NCBI GenBank assembly: GCA_964423575.1
Contig: CAYRFF010000008.1
Coordinates: forward strand, 1 to 64,000
Reading direction: 5' to 3'
Length of the DNA stretch: 64,000 nt
Source of the DNA: CAYRFF01 sp964423575
GTDB lineage: Bacteria > Bacteroidota > Bacteroidia > Chitinophagales > Saprospiraceae
Of this stretch, positions 44,537 to 55,102 are shown in pieces. The notes under the pieces were generated by a model. That model worked only from the letters and a program-made list of their open reading frames with translations, did not search any database and had not been told where the DNA came from. Made by a program: the position numbers and the translations under genes. How positions within the stretch are numbered: the stretch's first letter is position 1; every line of letters starts with the position of its first letter.

Positions 44537-45232
44537 ATGAATTCAGACAAGCACATACTTTATGTTGAAGATGATGAAACCCTGGCCTTTGTCACCAAAG
44601 ACAATCTGGAGAACCACGGCTATAAAGTGACGCACTATGGCAACGGCATGGATGCCCTTGTAGGTTTTAAGAGATATTCCTTTGACTTATGTGTTTTGGA
44701 TATTATGCTTCCTCAAATGGACGGTTTTACCCTTGCAGAGAAAATCCGTAAAGAAGATGAGCAGATACCTATCCTTTTCCTATCAGCCAAGTCGATGAAT
44801 GAGGATAGAATTAAAGGCTTTAAAATCGGTGGTGATGATTACATAACCAAACCCTTTTCAATTGAAGAGCTAATCCTGAAAATAGAAGTATTTCTTAAGC
44901 GAAACCTCATTAACAAGGAAGAAGAATTGTCTTTTTATTCAATAGGAAAGTATGAGTTTCACTATGATGCACTGACTCTCGTATACAACGATAATTCGCG
45001 CTCCCTGACTCAACGAGAAGCTGACTTGCTGCAATACTTTGCGAGGAATCAAAACAAGATTTTAAAACGTCCCGATATCCTTATTACAGTCTGGGGTGAA
45101 GATGATTACTTTCTAGGTAGATCCCTCGATGTCTTTATATCAAGGTTGAGGAAATATCTTAAAGATGATTCAGATATAGAGATAGAAAATATTCATGGAG
45201 TAGGCTTTAGACTGAATTCCAGAACAGACTAA
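44537..45232 (+). CDS. OmpR-family response regulator
   Basis: This 231-residue regulator has a receiver domain (E11-D12-D13 pocket, phosphoacceptor D55 in VLDIMLPQMDGF, Lys in ITKPFS) and a winged-helix DNA-binding domain (SLTQREADLLQYFARNQNKI ... SLDVFISRLRKYLKDD). It should be phosphorylated by the kinase encoded 9 bases upstream. It shares its last 4 bases with the convergent M23 peptidase gene. No target promoter is visible in the window. Confidence 0.95.
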   Translation: MNSDKHILYVEDDETLAFVTKDNLENHGYKVTHYGNGMDALVGFKRYSFDLCVLDIMLPQMDGFTLAEKIRKEDEQIPILFLSAKSMNEDRIKGFKIGGDDYITKPFSIEELILKIEVFLKRNLINKEEELSFYSIGKYEFHYDALTLVYNDNSRSLTQREADLLQYFARNQNKILKRPDILITVWGEDDYFLGRSLDVFISRLRKYLKDDSDIEIENIHGVGFRLNSRTD

Positions 45233-46536
45233 CTGCTCATATTCTTTTCTTGTAGCAACTCGGCTAGTTCTTCAGGATTTCGGTTTTCATTTACAATACG
45301 CATTACTTTATCTTTGTAAACAAGATACTCTTCTATTAAAGTACTATCCATCGGCGCCGGGGCCGGCAACTCAAGCCTTAAAGGGTCGACCTGTTCGCCA
45401 TTCTTCCAGAATCGAAAACAGACGTGTGGACCAGTCGCGAGGCCGGTAGAGCCTACGTAACCGATAATTTCACCCTGTTCAACGTGAACACCGGGCTTAA
45501 TTCCGCTTGCAAATTTACTCATGTGTAAGTATTGAGTTTCATAAACTTTATCATGACGGATTTTTACATAGTTTCCATTGCCACGAGTAAATGAAGCATG
45601 AGTAACAGTTCCAGAAGCAACTGCCATTATAGGAGTCCCATGACTCGCTGCATAATCAGTTCCTAGATGCGGCCTTCGATGTTTAAGGACGGGATGCATT
45701 CTGTTCTTGTTGTAGCGGGAAGAGATTCTGTAATATTTTACCGGTGCTTTTAAAAAAGCCTTTTGCATAGGAAGACCCTCCAGATTATAATATCCGGGAG
45801 AATCTGTCTTGTCGTAATAAATAGCATAGAGATCCTTGCCTCGATGATTCATAAATCCGGCGATGAGTTTTCCCGTTCCTACTATTTTGTCATCGACATA
45901 CTCCTCCTCATACCATAATTTATAATTATCTCCTTTCTGTAAATGAAAGAAGTCAACAGTCCAGGCATAGGCATTTTCCATCTTACTGATAAGCGAATAA
46001 TGCGCTCCGCCTTCTTCCATCGATACCCATAGACTGGAGTTGATTTCTCCTTCAATCTTGCGTATCCGTGTTTCAACTTCACGCTGAACTATTTCAGCAC
46101 AAGGATCATCTTCAAAGGAATAAACTACATATTTTAAAGCATCGGGTACATATATTAAATAGGAAACATCATCACAGCCATTTTTACTAAGGATATGGTA
46201 TTCTTTTCCGCTTTGTAGCTTTCGCAAATCGAATATAGGGCTGACATTCTTTGATAGCTGATGAATCACTCCGTTATCTACGTTGTATTCATGCATAAGT
46301 TGCGAGAAAAACTGATTCTTCTGAATGAAACCTGAATGTACATTGTATTCAGCCAGATCAAAGCCATAGAATAATTGTGTCTCTATACTGTCTTGAGAAG
46401 AAACCTCATCGATCAAATCCTCATCATTTTGTAAATTGGACTCGCATGATTCGAGGGTGAGAAGAAGGAGCAACAAGGGAAGTATTCCGATGAGATAGCT
46501 GAATCTTTTACTATTTTGAGGCCTTTTATTATACAC
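45229..46536 (-). CDS. M23-family peptidase lipoprotein with atypical metal site
   Basis: This 435-residue protein has a signal peptide with lipobox (LTLESC, lipidated Cys31), a long N-terminal region, and a C-terminal M23 endopeptidase domain (about 270-400). The first zinc motif is normal: His290 and Asp294 in HLGTDYA. His338 is in YLHM. The last motif, normally HxH, reads GPHVCF (His371, Cys373), so a zinc ligand His is replaced by Cys. Cys can bind zinc, so activity is possible; I recall this variant in Bacteroidota M23 proteins but cannot confirm it. Likely role: trimming peptidoglycan cross-links from the periplasm, or a divisome adaptor if inactive. Confidence 0.92.
   Translation of the reverse strand: MYNKRPQNSKRFSYLIGILPLLLLLLTLESCESNLQNDEDLIDEVSSQDSIETQLFYGFDLAEYNVHSGFIQKNQFFSQLMHEYNVDNGVIHQLSKNVSPIFDLRKLQSGKEYHILSKNGCDDVSYLIYVPDALKYVVYSFEDDPCAEIVQREVETRIRKIEGEINSSLWVSMEEGGAHYSLISKMENAYAWTVDFFHLQKGDNYKLWYEEEYVDDKIVGTGKLIAGFMNHRGKDLYAIYYDKTDSPGYYNLEGLPMQKAFLKAPVKYYRISSRYNKNRMHPVLKHRRPHLGTDYAASHGTPIMAVASGTVTHASFTRGNGNYVKIRHDKVYETQYLHMSKFASGIKPGVHVEQGEIIGYVGSTGLATGPHVCFRFWKNGEQVDPLRLELPAPAPMDSTLIEEYLVYKDKVMRIVNENRNPEELAELLQEKNMSS
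46217..46229 (+). repeat. Dispersed motif GCTTNCGCAAAT, copy 9
   Basis: AGCTTTCGCAAAT is an exact core within the M23 gene, read on the coding strand as DLRKL. Confidence 0.7.
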
Positions 46537-46863
46537 AGTAATTACCTGAATTTATCTATTTGATGCGCTAATATAGGAGATTTTACACAAACCAATTTGA
46601 CAATTCTGAATTCTTTTCACAAAAATAAATTAAATAATCTCTCCGGATTATAATTGAAAAAACAGGTCATTTGGTATAAATGATTATATCTCAGTACAAT
46701 ATGGAACGCAAGTTGCTAAATGAATTTAAACACTAAACATATACAGAAGGTTATTTGTCGGCAATGACATTGACTCTTCCGTATTAAACTATGGTTCTTG
46801 TAAAATAAGAACCACTCATATACTATATTTGCATTAATTGTATTTATTTAAAATTTATTGTAA
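46537..46863. other. Divergent gap between the M23 peptidase gene and folP
   Basis: In 327 AT-rich bases I see no gene. The right end has a candidate TATATTTG promoter for folP. Confidence 0.45.
46798..46831 (+). promoter_or_regulatory. Candidate Bacteroidota promoter of folP
   Basis: TTG at 46798-46800, a 23-base spacer and TATATTTG at 46824-46831 fit TTTG-N19-21-TAnnTTTG loosely. The start codon is 32 bases downstream. Confidence 0.4.
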
Positions 46864-47709
46864 GTGGGATATGTTTTTAAATCCGGCAAAAAAGTTATAG
46901 AAATTGCAAATCCGGAAATATGGGGAATTGTAAATTATACACCTGATTCATTTTATGCAGGAAGTCGTAGAAAGAATCTGGATTCTGCATTTGCGGAAGC
47001 GATAAAACATATAGAAGAAGGAGCAGCAGTTATCGACATAGGGGCAATGTCTTCACGCCCCGGTGCTAAAATTTCCAATCCTCAAGATGAGATAAATGCA
47101 TTGGTACCTTTAATTCACAAAATTAAAGCCGCAGAATCCGATGCGGTTATAAGTATAGATACCTTACATTCTGAAGTCGCACGTGTATGTATTAACGAAG
47201 GAGCCGAAATCATCAATGACGTCACCGGAGGAATGTATGATAATAAAATTCTTGAGGTTGCCGGCAAGTTGCAAGTACCTATCGTGATTATGCACATGCG
47301 TGGTATACCGGAGAATATGCAGCAATTTACGGATTACGATAATCTGCTCAGAGTGTTAATGCTGTATTTTAAAGACAGAATCACTGCATGTAAAAGGGCG
47401 GGCGTCGAAGATATAATTCTCGATCCGGGCTTTGGATTTTCTAAAACAATTGCGCAAAACATGCAGTTGCTCTCGCATATTCCTATCTTTAAAATCTATG
47501 ATTACCCGGTCTTAATAGGCGTGTCCAGGAAATCAACTATCTATAGAAGTTTACAGATAGAACCTGATGAAGCGCTCAATGGAACAACAGCCTTGCACAT
47601 GATTGCGTTAGAGAATAAAGCGGACATCCTGAGAGTACACGATGTTAAAGAAGCTAAAGAAGCAGTAAGCCTGTTCAAGTTATATAAATCATCAATTGCT
47701 GAAGAATAG
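46864..47709 (+). CDS. folP: Dihydropteroate synthase
   Basis: This 281-residue TIM-barrel enzyme joins dihydropterin pyrophosphate to p-aminobenzoate in folate synthesis. Motifs are NYTPDSFYAG at the start of the barrel, IDIGAMSSRPGA, and the later LDPGFGFSKT and SRKST. The start is a GTG at 46864 (VGYVFKSGKK): the codon before it is a TAA stop and no ATG in frame occurs before the essential motifs. The length is normal. Motif copy 10 lies in the codons for AFAEA. tamB follows 12 bases after its stop. Confidence 0.96.
   Translation: MGYVFKSGKKVIEIANPEIWGIVNYTPDSFYAGSRRKNLDSAFAEAIKHIEEGAAVIDIGAMSSRPGAKISNPQDEINALVPLIHKIKAAESDAVISIDTLHSEVARVCINEGAEIINDVTGGMYDNKILEVAGKLQVPIVIMHMRGIPENMQQFTDYDNLLRVLMLYFKDRITACKRAGVEDIILDPGFGFSKTIAQNMQLLSHIPIFKIYDYPVLIGVSRKSTIYRSLQIEPDEALNGTTALHMIALENKADILRVHDVKEAKEAVSLFKLYKSSIAEE
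46988..47000 (-). repeat. Dispersed motif GCTTNCGCAAAT, copy 10
   Basis: CATTTGCGGAAGC is an exact core within folP. Confidence 0.7.
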
Positions 47710-47721
47710 ACAGCATTACTT

Positions 47722-50700
47722 ATGTCGGAAGAGATAAAGAACAATAACGAAAATCCGCCAAAGCGCGAACGAGATCATTTTCTTGTTCGAGTGTTGCGAT
47801 TTTTTGTCAGGCTTTTTCTCGTAATTATTGCTTTTCTGCTATTGATATCCCTTCTCATTCAGACTCCTGAGGTTCAATCTTGGGCTGCCAATAAAGCATC
47901 CGAGTATTTAAGCGAACAGCTGGAAGCAGAGGTTAGTATAGGAGGATTTAGATTGAATTTTCTGGACAAACTTAAGCTCGATGATGTCTTAATTATGGAA
48001 CAAGGAGATACCATCCTTTATTCCGGAGAATTGACAGCGGATTTTAAATCTCCTGTCTTTACAATATTCAGGAATAGATTGGTATTACAAAACATAATCT
48101 TGAGGAATACGAGTTTTATCATGAAGCGTAGAGCTGATAGTGATGAGTATAATTTAGATAGAATACTTTCAAAACTAGAGAGCGCCGGTTCAATTGAAAA
48201 ACCGCAAAAAAATGATGGAGGTTTGGATTTCAGATTGCAGCTCGATAATATTTTCCTTGAGAAGTTGAATTTTCAGCAACTAGACTCCTTATATGGCACA
48301 AATTTATATGTTACAGTTGACCGCGGCCGGTTGCAAGTCGAAAAAATCAACCTTAAAGAGCCTGAGTTTCTTTTTCAGCGGCTTAGATTGATTAAACCCA
48401 ATGTGCATTTAGATTTATATGAAGCAGCAATAGGACCTACCGGGATTGATACAGCAGGGGAGGTTCCTATCCTTTTCATGACTAAATCCTTGAGAATCGA
48501 TGACGCAACATTCTCGTTGGATGATCATACGGAACCCTATTACACATATCCGGGCATGAGCATGGACTACGGCCACATGTACATAAAGGATATCATAATA
48601 GATGCATCCGGAGTTAAGTTCTATGATTGGGAAACAACAGCGAGAAAACTCAACAGAATTAGTCTGACTACCAGAGAGGGATTTGTACTCAATGATTTCC
48701 ATGCAGATTCTATAAGAGTACATCCTGAGCAAGTATTGATTGACAATGGAAGAATTATAACGCCCAATTCAGATATTAATGGGGATATTCAATTTAACTA
48801 CACATCTTTTCATGACTGGCTCGAGTTTATCGATGATGTAGAAATGACATTCAAGAGCAGAAACTCCAAAGTTCATATACATGATGTAATAAACTTTGCT
48901 CCTGATTTATATGATATTTCTCTATTCAGAGATAATATGAATAAAAATATAATTCTGGATGGGATGGTTGAAGGAACGGTGAACAAGCTCTTTGTGAGGA
49001 ATGCTTATGCAGCAATTGACTCTACTTTTATAAGAGGTAATGTAAGGATTGATAATTCTGCCAGTGATACAGAAGATTTATTTCTAAAAATAGATCTGGA
49101 TGACAGTCGTCTTTATGCTAGGAGGATTGAGAGCTTTGTGCCGGATTTAAAGCTTCCCGATGGATTCCATAAAATGGGGGCAACCAGGTTAAAAGGTAAA
49201 TTTACGGGAACAACAGATAACTTTAAGGTGAACACCCGGATGAAATCAAGACTTGGTAATGGCTCATTTGATTTCACGATGAAATTAAAAGATAAAATTG
49301 AAGATGCTGTATATGAAGGTGATATAGCCTTTGATGATTTTCAGCTTGGAAAGTTCATCAACGTTGATAGTATAGGAGCTATAACAATGGATATGCAGAT
49401 TTCTGATGGGCGTGGCCTCTCACTAGAATCCATGCATGCACACCTGAAGGGAAAGATAGATTCATTTGAGATAAAACGGTATGTGTATCACGATATCGAT
49501 ATAGATGGGATTGCCACGAATAAACTGTTTAAAGGCACATTATCTATTGATGATGAAAATATCGATGCAGGATTTGAAGGCTCGGTATACTTTGCTGATA
49601 TTAAGAAGCCCACTCTCGATGTTGACCTTGAGATGAATCATATAAATCTTTATGCGCTCAACCTTTATAAGGAACCACTTACAGCCGGTTTTAGATTTAG
49701 TGGTAGGGTAGATAGTTTTGATTTATATAATCTCAATGCTAACTCTCGGCTGGAAAGTCTGGAACTTGTCTATAAAGACAGTATGAACCTCAATTTACAG
49801 CTATTGGAGGTTATAGCATCGAGTAAACCAGGAGAGGATAATATTCTAGAAATTGATTCAGATATAGTTAAAGCCGACATTACCGGTGATTATTCCTTCG
49901 TGAAATCCTGGGGCGCATTACAAAATTACTTTATAAACTCATTTCCCGAGTTGTCTAAGCGTTGGCAACTTCAAATTGATTCCACAGCCAAAGAAACAGA
50001 TTTAGTCTTCGATATTAACTTTAAAAACACACAAGGGTTCCAAGCATTATTATTAGAAGAACTAGACACTATTAAGGATCTCAGGATAAATGGTTTTATC
50101 GATACCGGAGAAAGAGATATGGAACTTAGCATTTTTATTCCGCAATTAAATTATGGCGATAACTCTTTTGAGTCAGTGTCATTTGCACTATTTGGAGGAG
50201 ACGGAACAGGTAACGTTGTCTTTGGAATAAATAACTCAGTTTTAAAAGATCAGATTAACCTTAATCCTATAAGTGTGATGGGTGACTTGACTTATGACAC
50301 ACTTTCCTTTAACCTCAACCTTGCGGATTACAACAAAGCTAAGGACAATTTCAACATGGACGGGTTCCTCTATCCGACCAAGGATAAGTATGCAATGGTG
50401 TTCAAAGATAGGCACATTCATTTGTTCAATAATGACTGGAATATCAGTGCGCAGAATATGATAGAATTTGGGAAAAACTATCTCTCGGTAGATTCACTGA
50501 ATCTTACTTTTGAGGATAAAGTAATTGCATTTCAATCCGATAGACCCAATCATCTGGATTTTACACTAGAAAATATCTCTCTGGCAACTTTTAATAAGAA
50601 CATTAAGAACGATTCATTGAATATTTATGGAAATATGAATCTAAACCTCGACCTGAATAATGTATATAAGCTGGATAATATTCAGGGAACCCTGGAAGTA

Positions 50701-52560
50701 GAAGACTTTAAAATCAATAATGATCCTTATGGTCTGGTAACTCTGCAGGTTATTGATGATGGAACCGGAACAAAGAGTGAGGTGGAATTGCGCGCGATTC
50801 ACAATAACCAAAAAATCTTTGCTGATGGATATGTCAACCCAAGAAACACTGAAGAATTTTATGACCTCGATGTAAAAGCGGAAGAAATGCCCTTTACTAT
50901 TCTTCAATACCTCCTATATGAAAGCATATCAAATACTAGTGGCAAAGTGGATGGTAATGTGAAAGTTACTGGCGCTATAGATGCTCCGGCAGTTGCAGGG
51001 AAAGGGAAACTTTATGACGCAAAGACAAAATTTGATGAACTAGGTGTAACTTATTATGTCAAGGATGCCGATTTCAGTGTGTCACCGACTTTTATTGATC
51101 TGTCCGGAGGTGAGGTCTATGATAAATATGATAATGTAGCTCATATTCAGGGAGGATTGACTCATAATAACTTCGATGATTTTGGCGCCGAAATTTCAAT
51201 CAATACCAAGAAATTTCTGTTAATGGACACAGACAAAGAAATCAACTCTTTTTATTATGGCAGAATTATTGGCTCTGCAGATGTGGCAATTAACGGATTA
51301 TTTTCTCAGATCGATATCAATATAGTTGCTGAAAATGCTGAAAACACTGAATTCTATATGTCTTTATTTGATGAAGAAGAAATAGAAGACGCTGCATTCG
51401 TTCGCTTTGTCGGAGGTGACGATACTGATGAAGACCTGACAACTTCAATAGAAACTCCTGAAGGACTAAATCTGAGATTGAACCTTACGGCAAATGATTT
51501 GGCACGGGTAAAAATTTTCATGGACGAGGGCGATGAAAACTACATTGAAGCAAATGGTAGAGGGAATATAATTTTGGATTTACATCGAACAGGCGATATC
51601 AGTATGTTCGGTACATATAAAATAAATACAGGTACATACAGATACTCTTCCTTTAACCTGATCAAACGTACTTTCAGAGTAAGAGAGGGAGGTTATGTTC
51701 AATGGACAGGAAGCCCTTACGATGCGACTATGAATATTGTGGCAGATTATGGGACCAATGCTTCACCACATTCAATCCTCACGGGTTATAATATTACTCG
51801 TCAGGAAGTCCCGCAGACACCTGTGCATGTGCTTATTTATCTAAATGGTCCGATCCTGCATCCGAGTATTGATTTTGACCTTGAGATTCCGGATGTGCCC
51901 GGAAATATCCGACCGTATGTTGATAACGCGCTTACATCTCTGCGCGCGGATCAATCCAAACTGGAATTTCAGGCACTTTCTTTAATTACTTTGGGAGATT
52001 TCTGGCCGGATGAAAGTTCAGGTTCAGGTATCGTTTATTCAGGGAGCGCAAATACCATTTCTGCATTTCTCTCAAGCCAGGTTTCTAACTTTCTATCGAC
52101 AATCGTGAATGAAGCATTGAGAAATGTTGGCTTTATAGATTACATTGATGTCGACGTGAATTATACGATAAACAATGAGATTGACCTGGACAACTTAGGA
52201 GGCCCCGATGGCGTACCACAACTAGGTACTAATGAAGTTCAGGTAAACCTGAAAAACATCCTCTTTAATGAAAGGGCAGTATTGGATATCGGAGGTAACT
52301 ATGTAGAAGGATCGGTTATTTCCTCCGGCGCATACGTAAAAGGTAACGTTTCTCTGGAATATATCATTACGGAGGATAGAAGACTCCGCGTAAGAATGTT
52401 CAGTAATACAGATCAGAATATTGAAGGTTATCAGATTAAATTTGGTGCCGGTATTAAGTATCAACGCGAATTTAATTCATTCGGAGATTTCTTTGAAGGA
52501 ATGAAGAACTCCTTGCGTAAGACTAAATCCGAAACAGAAGCAGAGCAGCAACAAAATTGA
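47722..52560 (+). CDS. tamB: Translocation and assembly module protein TamB
   Basis: This 1612-residue protein has a single N-terminal transmembrane helix (about 28-48, LFLVIIAFLLLISLLIQTPE) and then a very long beta-rich repeat region, the AsmA-like/DUF490 style of a hydrophobic groove spanning the periplasm. The C-terminal TamB domain (about 1250-1600) shows ANDLARVKIFMDEGDENYIE, RGNIILDLHRTGDISMFG and ISAFLSSQVSNFLSTIVNEA, which are typical. In proteobacteria TamB carries phospholipid or helps outer-membrane protein assembly; in Bacteroidota, TamA-like partners lie elsewhere. No TamA gene is in this window. The start ATG at 47722 lies 12 bases after folP. Confidence 0.94.
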   Translation: MSEEIKNNNENPPKRERDHFLVRVLRFFVRLFLVIIAFLLLISLLIQTPEVQSWAANKASEYLSEQLEAEVSIGGFRLNFLDKLKLDDVLIMEQGDTILYSGELTADFKSPVFTIFRNRLVLQNIILRNTSFIMKRRADSDEYNLDRILSKLESAGSIEKPQKNDGGLDFRLQLDNIFLEKLNFQQLDSLYGTNLYVTVDRGRLQVEKINLKEPEFLFQRLRLIKPNVHLDLYEAAIGPTGIDTAGEVPILFMTKSLRIDDATFSLDDHTEPYYTYPGMSMDYGHMYIKDIIIDASGVKFYDWETTARKLNRISLTTREGFVLNDFHADSIRVHPEQVLIDNGRIITPNSDINGDIQFNYTSFHDWLEFIDDVEMTFKSRNSKVHIHDVINFAPDLYDISLFRDNMNKNIILDGMVEGTVNKLFVRNAYAAIDSTFIRGNVRIDNSASDTEDLFLKIDLDDSRLYARRIESFVPDLKLPDGFHKMGATRLKGKFTGTTDNFKVNTRMKSRLGNGSFDFTMKLKDKIEDAVYEGDIAFDDFQLGKFINVDSIGAITMDMQISDGRGLSLESMHAHLKGKIDSFEIKRYVYHDIDIDGIATNKLFKGTLSIDDENIDAGFEGSVYFADIKKPTLDVDLEMNHINLYALNLYKEPLTAGFRFSGRVDSFDLYNLNANSRLESLELVYKDSMNLNLQLLEVIASSKPGEDNILEIDSDIVKADITGDYSFVKSWGALQNYFINSFPELSKRWQLQIDSTAKETDLVFDINFKNTQGFQALLLEELDTIKDLRINGFIDTGERDMELSIFIPQLNYGDNSFESVSFALFGGDGTGNVVFGINNSVLKDQINLNPISVMGDLTYDTLSFNLNLADYNKAKDNFNMDGFLYPTKDKYAMVFKDRHIHLFNNDWNISAQNMIEFGKNYLSVDSLNLTFEDKVIAFQSDRPNHLDFTLENISLATFNKNIKNDSLNIYGNMNLNLDLNNVYKLDNIQGTLEVEDFKINNDPYGLVTLQVIDDGTGTKSEVELRAIHNNQKIFADGYVNPRNTEEFYDLDVKAEEMPFTILQYLLYESISNTSGKVDGNVKVTGAIDAPAVAGKGKLYDAKTKFDELGVTYYVKDADFSVSPTFIDLSGGEVYDKYDNVAHIQGGLTHNNFDDFGAEISINTKKFLLMDTDKEINSFYYGRIIGSADVAINGLFSQIDINIVAENAENTEFYMSLFDEEEIEDAAFVRFVGGDDTDEDLTTSIETPEGLNLRLNLTANDLARVKIFMDEGDENYIEANGRGNIILDLHRTGDISMFGTYKINTGTYRYSSFNLIKRTFRVREGGYVQWTGSPYDATMNIVADYGTNASPHSILTGYNITRQEVPQTPVHVLIYLNGPILHPSIDFDLEIPDVPGNIRPYVDNALTSLRADQSKLEFQALSLITLGDFWPDESSGSGIVYSGSANTISAFLSSQVSNFLSTIVNEALRNVGFIDYIDVDVNYTINNEIDLDNLGGPDGVPQLGTNEVQVNLKNILFNERAVLDIGGNYVEGSVISSGAYVKGNVSLEYIITEDRRLRVRMFSNTDQNIEGYQIKFGAGIKYQREFNSFGDFFEGMKNSLRKTKSETEAEQQQN

Positions 52561-52681
52561 TATTCCATTTCAGAACTCTTTTCAATCAGTTTGAATTATT
52601 AGCATACGGAAGCTAACAGAACAATTGTGTTTTTAAGTAGTTTTTATACTTTAAACATAGAAGGAGAAATATATTTTCAGA

Positions 52682-55069
52682 ATGAACAGAACATTGATAT
52701 ATCCCGATTATAAAAAGGATGATTTACATTTCAGGGATATACTGGCAGAGATAAACAACTATTGCAGATCGGATCTCGCAAGAGAAAAGATAAATCTACT
52801 CAGACCGCTCAACCACGCTGACACGATACGGCGTTTTCTGCAGCAGACAGAAGAATGCATGAATGCTGTCACAACTGATCACGCTCCCGATATTGCTGAA
52901 CTTAATGACATACTTCCTCACATATCATATCTACGCATTAAAAATTACATTTTCCCTGCTGAGGAACTCTTGGAAATTATCAATTTACTGAGACAAAGAA
53001 AAAGCATTGAGCCTTTCATTAAAGATGCTGAATGGGCTCGGACCTTTCCCTTATTGCATGAGTTTTTGGATGGCGAATTTCCTCCGGGAGAACTGATGAA
53101 GTTCATCGATGAAAAATTTGATGAAAAGGGAGAACTGAGAGAAAATGCCTCATCGGAACTGATAAGTATTTCCAGGGCTATTAATGCCAAGCAATCTGAA
53201 ATTGACAGGAGTTTTAAAACTATAGTCAAGAAGTATAGAGATCAGGGAATATTGCATGATACTGAAGAGTCCATCAGGAATGGGCGGCGGGTTATTACGA
53301 TCGACTCCAATTATAAAAGACAGATTAGCGGAATATTCCATGATGAATCTGCCTCAGGTAAAACTACATTTATCGAACCGGGAGAAATGATTCCCTTGAA
53401 TAATGAACTCTTCAATCTCTTTAACGAAAGAGAGAAAGAGATTAAGCGTTTGCTTAGACTTACTGCAGACAAAATCAGGGACATTTCAGACTTATTACCT
53501 GAGTTTCAGAATAAAATGATATGGTATGAAGTTATGTATGCCAAGGCCAAATACGCCTTATCGATTCAGGCTCGCGTACCTTCTGTCGTTGATGATTCTC
53601 AGATTAAAATCGTAAATGGCAGGCATCCTATCCTATATCGGAAAAATATGCAGGAGTATAAGAATACAGTTCCTTTCACTCTCGAGTTGATGGGGGAACA
53701 GCGAGTTCTACTCGTCTCAGGCCCCAATGCCGGGGGGAAATCTATTCTTCTCAAAGCAGTGGGCCTACTTCAGATGATGGTGCAAGCGGGAATTCCCGTA
53801 CCTGTGGACATGTCTTCAGAATTTGGGATATTCACCAAGTTCTTTATCGATATCGGCGATCAGCAGTCCGTAGAGGATGATTTATCGACCTACAGTTCTC
53901 ATCTGACTAATATGAACATTGCCTTAAAAAAGTCCGATAAAAGAAGCCTTATCCTCTTTGATGAATTTGGTACCGGAACAGACCCTCAGATGGGTGGTGC
54001 CATTGCACAGGCAATATTGCAACAACTGATGCGTAGAAATGTGTATGGCCTTATAACAACGCACTACGGAAACCTGAAAGGATTTGCTGCAAAGCATAAA
54101 AACATTGTAAACGGCGCCTTGCTTTTTAACGATAAAGAACTTGCACCGACCTACAGATTAAAAATAGGGGAACCTGGATCTTCATACGCTTACGAGATTG
54201 CCAGAAATATTGGCTTGCCTGAACACTTAATCAAGCAGGCTAGGAAAATTGCCGGCGTGCAAGTCAGTGATATAGATGATCTTTTGCATAAGTTGCAGCA
54301 AGAAAGTCGCCGCATCGAAGAGAAAACCCTGGAACTTGAAAATAGAGAGAAACTGCTTGATAACTTAAGTAATACCTATAATCATCTTCAGGAAGAGCTC
54401 GAGATCAGACGTAAACGGATGAAAATGGAGGCAAAAGAAAATGCCTTACAATATCTGCTTACGCAAAAGAAGGAATTAAGCGAACTCATAAATAAAGTCC
54501 GGGAAGAAGAGAATATACGACAAGCAGAAGAATTACAAAAGAGAATCGCAGAAGAACAAGTTAAGCTTGTTGAAGATATCCGCACTATGGAAGACCAGGT
54601 TCTGCAATCAGATGAGAGCAGCGGCACAATAGAGGAAGGCAGTTATGTTAAAATGCGGAAAGGAGAAGGCCTTACGGGACAAGTTGAGTGGATTAGGGGA
54701 AAAACGGCGATGGTCATCTTTGGTAATCTTAGAATGGAAGTACGGCTTAAAGATCTTAAACTTATCCCCAAGACAATTGATATCCGCAAGGGAACTTCAG
54801 GACATGTTTATGAGAAAGCTACCAATATTCAGTCAAAGCTGGATATCAGAGGATTAGATAAAAGAGAAGCAATGGATTTACTGGAAGCATTTCTCGATAA
54901 AGCGATTATTGCAGATCTACTGTCGGTTGAAATCATCCATGGAAAAGGGACAGGAGTTCTGAGAGAATTGACAAGGGAAATAAGTCAGCAATACAAAGAT
55001 ATCAAGGAAATTGAACATCCTCCGGCTGAATATGGAGGAATCGGTAAAACGATTATAACTTTTGGCTAA
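52682..55069 (+). CDS. mutS2: Endonuclease MutS2
   Basis: This 795-residue ATPase has no mismatch-recognition domain but has the MutS core: a helical lever region, the Walker A motif GPNAGGKSILLK starting at residue 347, Walker B LILFDEFGTGTDP, and the ABC-like signature DDLSTYSSH. A coiled-coil insert (about 530-640) and a C-terminal Smr nuclease domain (about 718-795, LDIRGLDKREAMD, HGKGTGVLRE) complete it. MutS2 restrains recombination in some bacteria and rescues collided ribosomes in others; the Bacteroidota role is not known to me. The gene is separated from tamB by 121 bases and converges on ndk. Confidence 0.96.
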   Translation: MNRTLIYPDYKKDDLHFRDILAEINNYCRSDLAREKINLLRPLNHADTIRRFLQQTEECMNAVTTDHAPDIAELNDILPHISYLRIKNYIFPAEELLEIINLLRQRKSIEPFIKDAEWARTFPLLHEFLDGEFPPGELMKFIDEKFDEKGELRENASSELISISRAINAKQSEIDRSFKTIVKKYRDQGILHDTEESIRNGRRVITIDSNYKRQISGIFHDESASGKTTFIEPGEMIPLNNELFNLFNEREKEIKRLLRLTADKIRDISDLLPEFQNKMIWYEVMYAKAKYALSIQARVPSVVDDSQIKIVNGRHPILYRKNMQEYKNTVPFTLELMGEQRVLLVSGPNAGGKSILLKAVGLLQMMVQAGIPVPVDMSSEFGIFTKFFIDIGDQQSVEDDLSTYSSHLTNMNIALKKSDKRSLILFDEFGTGTDPQMGGAIAQAILQQLMRRNVYGLITTHYGNLKGFAAKHKNIVNGALLFNDKELAPTYRLKIGEPGSSYAYEIARNIGLPEHLIKQARKIAGVQVSDIDDLLHKLQQESRRIEEKTLELENREKLLDNLSNTYNHLQEELEIRRKRMKMEAKENALQYLLTQKKELSELINKVREEENIRQAEELQKRIAEEQVKLVEDIRTMEDQVLQSDESSGTIEEGSYVKMRKGEGLTGQVEWIRGKTAMVIFGNLRMEVRLKDLKLIPKTIDIRKGTSGHVYEKATNIQSKLDIRGLDKREAMDLLEAFLDKAIIADLLSVEIIHGKGTGVLRELTREISQQYKDIKEIEHPPAEYGGIGKTIITFG

Positions 55070-55102
55070 AAGTTCATTCTACCGATTCACCCATAAATAA
55101 TT

